DNA from: Sporisorium sorghi
Taxonomy: Eukaryota; Basidiomycota; Ustilaginomycetes; Ustilaginales; Ustilaginaceae
Length of the DNA: 31,302 bases
Assembly (NCBI GenBank): GCA_023212695.1
Contig: JALCCG010000230.1
Location: 1-31,302, forward strand
Direction of reading: 5' to 3'
Below the pieces are notes generated by a model. It saw only the letters and a program-made list of their open reading frames with translations, made no database searches and was not told where the DNA came from. Shown here in pieces: positions 25,492-31,302 of the stretch. The number at the start of each line of letters is the position of its first letter. Position 1 is the stretch's first letter. Made by a program: the position numbers and the translations under genes.

Positions 25492-26288
25492 GCTGGGTGA
25501 CAGACAGCAGTGTCAATGTGCTGTTTGGAAAGGTAGGAAGATGGTGATGGCCTGCTGGGGTGGGAAGATGGGAAGATGCTCGTGCGTCGTTGGCAATTTG
25601 TCGCCCAATTTCTTCCGAAAGCGTTGACAGACATCGCTCTCTCGTCGTCATTCCAGCGTCTGTGCTCTCTCGTCGAGCATCCTCGCCCGATCTGCTTCAA
25701 ATCGGCAGCGTCACTCACTCCAACAACACGTGACTTGCCGCCTGCTCCACTTTTCCTTGGGTCCATCTTTCTTCTTCACCCTCATCCACCACCAATCACT
25801 TCCACCACTTACTGGCCGGCCAGCTCTTTCGGCTTCAAAGGATCGGAATCGCTGCCTAGCATCGACATCAAGCGCTTCTGCAAGCAGGCATCCTGGCAGC
25901 CATCTGGACGAAAGCAGTGGGAGAGACACTCGACCGTCCTCGAGCATCCCTGCCTCGTTCATCCAGCGATCTGCGCCTCTCGCTTCCACTCAACTTCAAG
26001 CCTCTTCTCACCAAACAGTACGCTAGTCGCACCTCACATGGCACCAACACCGCTCGCATAATCCGCTCGGCAACGCACATCGGAGAAGTTGGTTCATCGC
26101 ACCTCGCCAGGCGCTGGTCTGCCGCATCACTCACAAGCAGAGCGGCTTGCTTACAAGCGGTGTGACGGATCTCTAGCAGAGCGGTGCAATCGATTCCCGC
26201 GTGGTACAAGCGGTGAGCGCTTCACCACCAGAGCTTTACCGCATCCAGCGCGATCCCTGCAGAGCGGTGTAAGCAACAGCGGAGCACG
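25492..26288. promoter_or_regulatory. Divergent promoter of dihydroorotate dehydrogenase and LSM8
   Basis: 797 bases with no convincing gene. A cluster of four AGCGGTG heptamers lies at 26156-26162, 26180-26186, 26209-26215 and 26263-26269, plus a near copy (AGCGGCT) at 26141, all within 150 bases of the LSM8 start. Open frames crossing here have no recognisable domain. Confidence 0.5.
26141..26269 (+). repeat. AGCGGTG heptamer cluster upstream of LSM8
   Basis: Four exact copies and one near copy in about 130 bases. They fall into two longer forms: TACAAGCGGTG (26152-26162 with T at 26152, and 26205-26215) and GCAGAGCGGTG (two copies). A family of binding sites or a decayed short tandem repeat are both possible. 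Confidence 0.75.
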
Positions 26289-26579
26289 ATGTCAGCGCTG
26301 CAGACATACCTCAACGAGCGCGTGCTCGTCATCACGCAGGACGGGCGTGTCCTCCTGGGCACGCTACGCGGCTCCGATGCTGTTGGAAGTATCATTCTCG
26401 CGTCCTCCGTCGAGCGGATATTCAGCGCGGACGAGGGGGTGGAGGAGGTTCCGCTCGGGCTGTATGTCCTCAGGGGCGATAGCATTTGCCTCGTCGGGCC
26501 TGTGGATGAGGAGAAGGACAAGGCGGTCGATTGGAGCGAGGTCAAGGCGGAGCCCATTCCAGAGACACGGCATGTCTGA
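26289..26579 (+). CDS. LSM8: U6 snRNA-associated Sm-like protein Lsm8
   Basis: 96 residues, the normal length for Lsm8. Lsm8 is the subunit that makes the Lsm2-8 ring nuclear, where it binds the 3' end of U6 snRNA. The N-terminus MSALQTYLNERVLVITQDGRVLLGTLRG, then ERIFSADEGVEEVPLGLYVLRGDSICLVGPVDEE, matches Lsm8 along its length. The Sm2 motif LRGD is intact. In the Sm1 motif, the usual GFDxxxN reads GSDAVGS, so the RNA-contacting Asn is replaced by Ser. The ATG at 26289 is the first one that gives the Lsm8 N-terminus. The gene converges with the Sel1-repeat gene. Confidence 0.93.
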   Translation: MSALQTYLNERVLVITQDGRVLLGTLRGSDAVGSIILASSVERIFSADEGVEEVPLGLYVLRGDSICLVGPVDEEKDKAVDWSEVKAEPIPETRHV

Positions 26580-26915
26580 CCAGATGGCGGACGCAGCGAC
26601 CAGAGATGGTCGATTATACCCTTCCCCCCTTCTTCCCGCTTTCGTCACGACCGCGTTGCTTCCATCGCTCGCACTGCACTGGCCCTCGCTGCTCAAGGTC
26701 CACCAAAGATACTCACCGCACACCAACATCACATGCTCGACGCAAACCCTCGACAAGGCTTCAGAAAAGCGTAAAATTCAATTGTTCGCAAAGAAGATGG
26801 GGAGAGGAGTGCGAGAAAATGATCGAGAGCTGAAAGAAAGAAACATGCTGAATATGTGAGATGGGCGGTCATGAATGCAGAATGCAGCCAAGTCGAGGGC
26901 AGGAGCGTCGTCGAC
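26580..26915. other. Convergent intergenic region, LSM8 and Sel1-protein 3' ends
   Basis: 336 bases of 3' flanks. I see no gene and no notable repeat. Confidence 0.5.
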
Positions 26916-29900
26916 CTACGATCGACCGAACCAGCCCTTCTTCTTTTTCTTGTCCTCGTCGCCGCCCTTGCCGAAATCAGCTTTGGCGGGCGGCGTAGGC
27001 CCAGATGGAACACCACCCATGGCAGGCCCAGGTCCAGGTCCAGCAGCCATACCAGGTCGAGCAGTGTAGTGAGCACCGGGCGCGGGCGGGAACATGGGAT
27101 TGTGCGCGTGCATCGCTCCGTTGGCAGCCGGCTGCGGAGGAGCGGTGCTGGCGCTCATCGGATACGATGGATACGCCTGGGGCTGCGCAAACGGCATGGG
27201 CGGTTGCGACGACGGAGAGCCCTGGCGTGGTGGTTGCGGCACCTGGAACGGCTGCTGCGGCTGCTGCGGCTGCTGGTGCATGGGCGGTGGTCGAGGCAAG
27301 CCCATCACAGGCGAAGCTCCAGCAGACACGGGCGAGCCCATCTCGGCCTGCGACGGCGAGTGTCGCAGCATGGCGCGTGCCTGGGCTCGCTCGTTGGCAG
27401 CCACGTTGGCCAGGTACTGCTGTTCTCGCTGCGCCGTCTGCGCCTCACGCATGGCGAGCGGCGATGGGTAGCTCATCTGTGTGCTCGGCGCCATGGAGCT
27501 CTGCGTGACGCTGGCGGGGAAGGGCGCCGAGGTGGGCTGCGCGCGTCGTCCAAACTCGTGCATGCTCTCGCGCTGCTCCTGCTTTTGCTCCATGCGCTGC
27601 TGCTGCCGGTTGACCGGCGGCGGCGCACCTGCGCCGACGCCGGCAAGACCAGTGGGGCCGCCACGACCTTGACCCTGGAGCGCAGCCACGCGCTGGTTGG
27701 CACGCTTGTCGCCGTGATCGGCTGCCCTCTTGTACCACGCTCTGGCCTCGGCGAGGTCCTTGACGGTGCCGATGCCCATCTCGGTAAAGTAGCCCACCGC
27801 ATACTCGGCCTTGGCAAGACCTTGCTCGGCCGCCTTCTTGGCCCACAGGTAAGCCTCGGTGTCGGACTGAGGCAAGATGCCCGGAGCACCCACCAGATAC
27901 CAGGCGGTGAGCGCAAAGCACGCCTCCTTGTGGTTCTGCTGCGCGGCGATGTTGTACATGTGGATGCTGAGACCTCCGTCCTGTGGACAGCCCATGCGTC
28001 CGTACTCGTAGTTGACGCCGAGCTTGTAGGCGCTGGGTGCGTATCCCATCTCGCCCGCCTGCGCGAGCAGCTCGCAGCTGTATTCGGGGTCGACGAACAG
28101 CACATTGTCGATGCCACGCTCGTGCAGCAGGGCAAGCTCGTGGAGCGCATGAGGAAACTCGGGAGTGGCAGCTTCAGCAGAACGTTTGAGCCACTTGACG
28201 CCCTCCTTGGCATTCTTCTTGAGGCCCAGCTCGCCGTTGAGCTCAGCAGTGGCGAGACGGTACATGGCTCCTGGGTGGCTCTGAGACGCCGACTTGCGGT
28301 AGAACTGGAGCGCCTTGCCCGTGTCCTTGCGGCAGCCCCAGCCCTTCTCGTAGCAGGTGCCGGCGCGGTAGGCGGCATCGGGATGGCCGTGCTTGGCAGC
28401 AAGCACAAAGTAAGTGTAGGCTTGACCAAAGTCCTGTTTGCCCGTGCGAGTGCCGATGCCGTTGGCGTAGCAGTCGGCCAAAAAGTACTGCGCGTCAGGG
28501 TGGCCTCGATCGGCAATCTTTTTGAGCAAGCCGGTGGCCTCCTTCATGAGCTCCTCCTTTTGCGCATCGACCTTGTTGGGGCCGTTGACAGCTGTGACGG
28601 GCCCAGCACCGTCTTCGTCGGTGCCCATGGTCTTGGCAGCATCAACCATGAACACGGCAAGCTCGTAAATGAGGTTAGGGTCGTTGGTCTTTTTGGCGTT
28701 TTGGCGATAGAGCTCGAGTGTCTTTCCGTGGCTGAGCAGGGAGGCCTTCTGGCCGACCTTGAGATGGCTATGGTCGAGGAGCGGGCCGCTCGCTACGGAG
28801 GGAGCAATGCTGGCAGGACGAGTTGCGCCTGCGGGGCCAAGACCTCCGAAGCCGCCCGAGGTGGGCATGGGACCGTTGCCTGTGCCGCCTGCTGCGGTCG
28901 AGATGCCATGCGGCGTCGACTCTGCGCGATGGAAGGAGGATCGGCGTGTTCCGGGAGCACTCGCGTCGCGTGCATGGATAGAGGTGGGCGCCGATTCTGG
29001 TGCGCCGCTGGATGCCAGGTCGGCTTCCGTACCGAAGAAGGACGAGGGACGAGGTGCCTGTGGCTGATCTTGCGGGTTGCGCTGCCGGGGCTGGGGTAGG
29101 CCGTTGGACTGATTGAGATGCTGCTGGTCCTGGTAGAAGCCGTCGTCATCGGCGAGCATGCTGGAGGGGACTGGCACTTGCTGGCCAGCGGCGTTGAGCG
29201 CAGCCGCAGGCCTCTGCATGCCGAAAAAGCTGCTCGGTCGGATGCGGTCGCCGCTGTCGTCGCGGTTGCTGGCAGAGTGTGCAGCTGGTTGCTGTTGGAT
29301 GGGACGCTCTGCGCCGTTGATGTGAAGACCAGCCATGGGGAGTGCATCTGCCGAAGGCTGAGGAAGCGGGTTTTGGGGTGATGCTGTGGGAGCCTGTTGT
29401 GCTGGTCCCGCGGCTGGAGCGGTCTGGGCGGGGAAAGCAAAGGCGGGAGCTGGAGGGCTGCGTGGCGGCATGGCTTGTGGATGCGAGGGAGCGCCGTTCA
29501 TTTGTGCGTGCTGGGTGGGCGGAGAGTTGGGCATGGACGGAGGTTTGGGGAGCGGGCTGCGCTGGCTGGCGTGCGAGTGATGCGAAAGGGCCTGCGAGTC
29601 GTGGCTGGTGGTGTGTACCGAGGGCTGCTCGACGTAGGAGCTGGCCGAGGAAAAGTGACGCTCGAGCTGTGGCTGCTGATTCGCTTGCTGCTGCTCGTCG
29701 TGCTGCTGCTGCTGCTGGTTCGAATGCGAGTGCGAGTGCGATTGCTGGCTGCCGTTGACATCTGCTCTGGTTGCGTCTGCAGACAATCGTGGAGCAGAAA
29801 CGTGCTGCGGCGCTTGAGGAGGTGATGCAAGCTGTGCTGGCGCCTGTTCGTGGAGAGGGCCCGCCGCCGCTGGTGCTGCTGCTGGTGCTACTTCTGGCGC

Positions 29901-30290
29901 TGGTTCTGGTGCATCCGACGAAGGGGAAGCGTCGGGCTGGTCGAGCTCGGGGCTTCCCTCGATCAGTGCAGACTGAGGCTCGACCAAGGCAGCCGAGAGC
30001 GCGGGCTGAGGCGCATACTGCTGGAAGAGGTTGTTGTTGGAAAAGAACTCGGATTTGGAGTCGAAGCTCTTGAACTCTGGAAAGTCGGGCAGCTTGGAAG
30101 GCGCGGGAGCAGCGGCGGCATGGGGCGCGGCGGTAGAGTAGAATTGACCCGCGTCTAGATCGGGATACTCGAAGTGGTCGTCGCCCGCCTGCGCAGGGGC
30201 AGAGGCTCCACTGGCGACGGGGGTGTGCTTGTCTGGCACCGCATCAAAGCGGTGATGCAAGGCATACGCCGACGAGGCCGGAGTCGCCAT
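26916..30290 (-). CDS. Sel1-repeat protein, Skt5/Chs4-like chitin synthase regulator
   Basis: 1124 residues. The first ~500 are low complexity: Pro, Ala, Gln and Ser-rich with a HSHSHSN patch and CAG-coded Gln runs, likely disordered. Two PSSFFG motifs (one followed by MQRP, one by TEAD) and an RRSSF repeat an RPSSFF-type theme, possible phosphorylation or docking sites. Sel1-like repeats fill about 560-870, with units such as GHPDAQYFLADCYANGIGT, GHPDAAYRAGTCYEKGWG, YAPSAYKLGVNYEYG and GLAKAEYAVGYFTEMGIGT. The tail (870-1124) is again Pro/Gln/Met-rich and ends KKKKKGWFGRS. This layout matches fungal Skt5/Chs4 proteins, which activate and localise class IV chitin synthase at septa. Yeast Chs4 ends in a CAAX prenylation box; here a basic tail stands instead. 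Other Sel1 proteins are possible, so no symbol is given. Confidence 0.8.
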   Translation of the reverse strand: MATPASSAYALHHRFDAVPDKHTPVASGASAPAQAGDDHFEYPDLDAGQFYSTAAPHAAAAPAPSKLPDFPEFKSFDSKSEFFSNNNLFQQYAPQPALSAALVEPQSALIEGSPELDQPDASPSSDAPEPAPEVAPAAAPAAAGPLHEQAPAQLASPPQAPQHVSAPRLSADATRADVNGSQQSHSHSHSNQQQQQHDEQQQANQQPQLERHFSSASSYVEQPSVHTTSHDSQALSHHSHASQRSPLPKPPSMPNSPPTQHAQMNGAPSHPQAMPPRSPPAPAFAFPAQTAPAAGPAQQAPTASPQNPLPQPSADALPMAGLHINGAERPIQQQPAAHSASNRDDSGDRIRPSSFFGMQRPAAALNAAGQQVPVPSSMLADDDGFYQDQQHLNQSNGLPQPRQRNPQDQPQAPRPSSFFGTEADLASSGAPESAPTSIHARDASAPGTRRSSFHRAESTPHGISTAAGGTGNGPMPTSGGFGGLGPAGATRPASIAPSVASGPLLDHSHLKVGQKASLLSHGKTLELYRQNAKKTNDPNLIYELAVFMVDAAKTMGTDEDGAGPVTAVNGPNKVDAQKEELMKEATGLLKKIADRGHPDAQYFLADCYANGIGTRTGKQDFGQAYTYFVLAAKHGHPDAAYRAGTCYEKGWGCRKDTGKALQFYRKSASQSHPGAMYRLATAELNGELGLKKNAKEGVKWLKRSAEAATPEFPHALHELALLHERGIDNVLFVDPEYSCELLAQAGEMGYAPSAYKLGVNYEYGRMGCPQDGGLSIHMYNIAAQQNHKEACFALTAWYLVGAPGILPQSDTEAYLWAKKAAEQGLAKAEYAVGYFTEMGIGTVKDLAEARAWYKRAADHGDKRANQRVAALQGQGRGGPTGLAGVGAGAPPPVNRQQQRMEQKQEQRESMHEFGRRAQPTSAPFPASVTQSSMAPSTQMSYPSPLAMREAQTAQREQQYLANVAANERAQARAMLRHSPSQAEMGSPVSAGASPVMGLPRPPPMHQQPQQPQQPFQVPQPPRQGSPSSQPPMPFAQPQAYPSYPMSASTAPPQPAANGAMHAHNPMFPPAPGAHYTARPGMAAGPGPGPAMGGVPSGPTPPAKADFGKGGDEDKKKKKGWFGRS

Positions 30291-31178
30291 GGTGCAATTT
30301 TGTGGCGCACGGAACGGCTTTGTTTCTGCGCTAAGGATGGTCTATGGTCCAAATGGATCGAGCTCCGTTGCAGAGTGTGCGGCGTTCGAGCGCCGTCGTT
30401 GTAGGTCCGTCCTTGGCGGTGGCAGAAAGGCTGCCAGAACAACGGTTCGCTGATGTCCTGCTTTGTGTCTTGGTCCAGCAACGGTGAGTTGAGGCGATGT
30501 GGGCTGCTAGCGAAACGGGATGGTGAATCTCCGGGCGTGGCTAGAGGAGGTCCGAGTCGCGACGTTGCCGATGACAAGGGTCTGGGACGAGTCTAGCGAG
30601 TGGAGTGCTGCCGGATAGCGGTGAGAGTAGGATGGGCCAGAAGGTGCGGGGGTCCGAGAGAGAAAGGATGAGGAGGAGGAGGAGGAGGAGAAGGAGGATG
30701 CGAGGAAGAGAAGGAGGAAGAGGAGGGTTGATGACGCCAAACAAGGGTTCGATCGAGGATGTGCAAAAGGGAGCGAGGCGAGCGAGTTTGAGTGAACGAG
30801 CGGCCAAAAAAAACAGCACACAGCACAGCACACGGCAGAACGACACACGCAGACACACGCATCGCTTCTGCGATTCCAGCTGGCTGGCTGTGTTTGATTT
30901 GTGCTGGCGACGTGCGGGTTGAGAGTTGGCTTGCAATGCGTCTTTTTTGACATTTCGATTTTGAAACAGAAAAGAAAAAAGAGACCCTGAGCACGCTTTC
31001 CCTGAGCTGTTCTGCTGCTGGCTGTTGTTTGGCCAAAAGATTGGGCACAGCGCAGCGCGACCCACCACCACCACCAAAAAGTCGGAAATTCCTGAGTCGC
31101 GCGCGTGTTTGGCCAAAAGGGGGGGGGCCTTTTGTCGGCACACTCAACACGCTGCGTGGGTGGAGATCGGCTGGCGCG

Positions 31179-31210
<32 letters not shown>

Positions 31211-31302
31211 CAATCAACAAGTCGGTCAGGCGATGGCCACCTAGCCCAAAACCAAACAAAAACCCGCCAACCCCGACCGCCCCTTGTTGCTTCCCCCCTT
31301 CT
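30291..31302. promoter_or_regulatory. Upstream region of the Sel1-repeat gene
   Basis: 1012 bases to the window edge, with no convincing gene. Notable items are a GAGGAG-rich purine stretch (about 30669-30725), the palindrome TTTGGCCAAA twice (31028-31037, 31108-31117) within an identical 14-mer TGTTTGGCCAAAAG, nine G in a row at 31119-31127, and 30 A at 31179-31208. Minus-strand open frames here are translations of these simple sequences. Confidence 0.5.
31028..31117. repeat. Two copies of palindrome TTTGGCCAAA
   Basis: Identical 14-mers at 31026-31039 and 31106-31119, spaced 80 bases, each contain the 10-bp perfect palindrome. They are candidate sites for a dimeric transcription factor upstream of the Sel1-repeat gene. 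Confidence 0.75.

Noticed and set aside
26856..29099. 747-codon plus-strand open frame antisense to the Sel1-repeat gene
   Set aside because: Low-complexity reverse of a Pro/Gln-rich and Sel1 coding sequence; the minus-strand reading has clear Sel1 repeats.
30507..31259. Minus-strand open frame with polyphenylalanine start
   Set aside because: Simple-sequence translation of poly-T and CT-rich DNA in the Sel1-gene upstream region.

Overview
The window reads as nuclear DNA of a basidiomycete fungus, most probably a smut (Ustilaginales: Ustilago/Sporisorium/Pseudozyma-like). This is an inference. It rests on long, mostly intronless ORFs, short introns with GTAAG donors, CAG-rich low-complexity coding tracts, many long poly-A/T tracts between genes, and eukaryotic proteins of fungal type (TOR, a Cdc10-class septin, a class 2 dihydroorotate dehydrogenase, an Rsc4-like tandem bromodomain protein, an Skt5-like Sel1 protein). 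I see no rRNA, tRNA, CRISPR array or intact transposon.

Layout. Positions 1-3512 hold a tandem array of three related genes for small secreted cysteine-containing proteins. The first two look intact, each with one intron, at 301-1026 and 1538-2165. The third (2831-3512) is a pseudogene with a stop codon, a frameshift and an 18-bp minisatellite. These are effector-like genes. Their arrangement recalls the maize-induced (mig) families of smuts, but I cannot prove membership. The repeat unit is about 1.3 kb and carries a fossil of the 3' end of the neighbouring oxidoreductase gene.

From 3569 onward the window is conserved core genome. In order it holds a FAD-dependent oxidoreductase (-), a crotonase-fold enoyl-CoA hydratase/isomerase with a mitochondrial-type presequence (+), a Ctr copper transporter (-), a tandem bromodomain Rsc4-like chromatin protein (-), a SCAMP membrane-trafficking protein (+), a Cdc10-class septin (+), the 2420-residue TOR kinase (-), mitochondrial dihydroorotate dehydrogenase (-), the spliceosomal protein Lsm8 (+) and a Sel1-repeat chitin-synthase-regulator-like protein (-). 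These genes are not an operon and share no single pathway. They cover growth control, pyrimidine synthesis, chromatin, RNA, cytoskeleton, cell wall and copper uptake.

The most interesting signals are: (1) the step-by-step history of the secreted-protein array, including a stop-loss that adds 24 residues and two cysteines to copy 1, and an in-frame relic of the oxidoreductase tail between copies 2 and 3; (2) a perfect 20-bp-arm hairpin upstream of the septin; (3) palindromic sites in two promoters and a four-copy AGCGGTG cluster before LSM8; (4) non-canonical residues in otherwise conserved proteins (bromodomain 2 Asn to Tyr, Lsm8 Sm1 Asn to Ser) and lineage-type extensions in TOR and dihydroorotate dehydrogenase.
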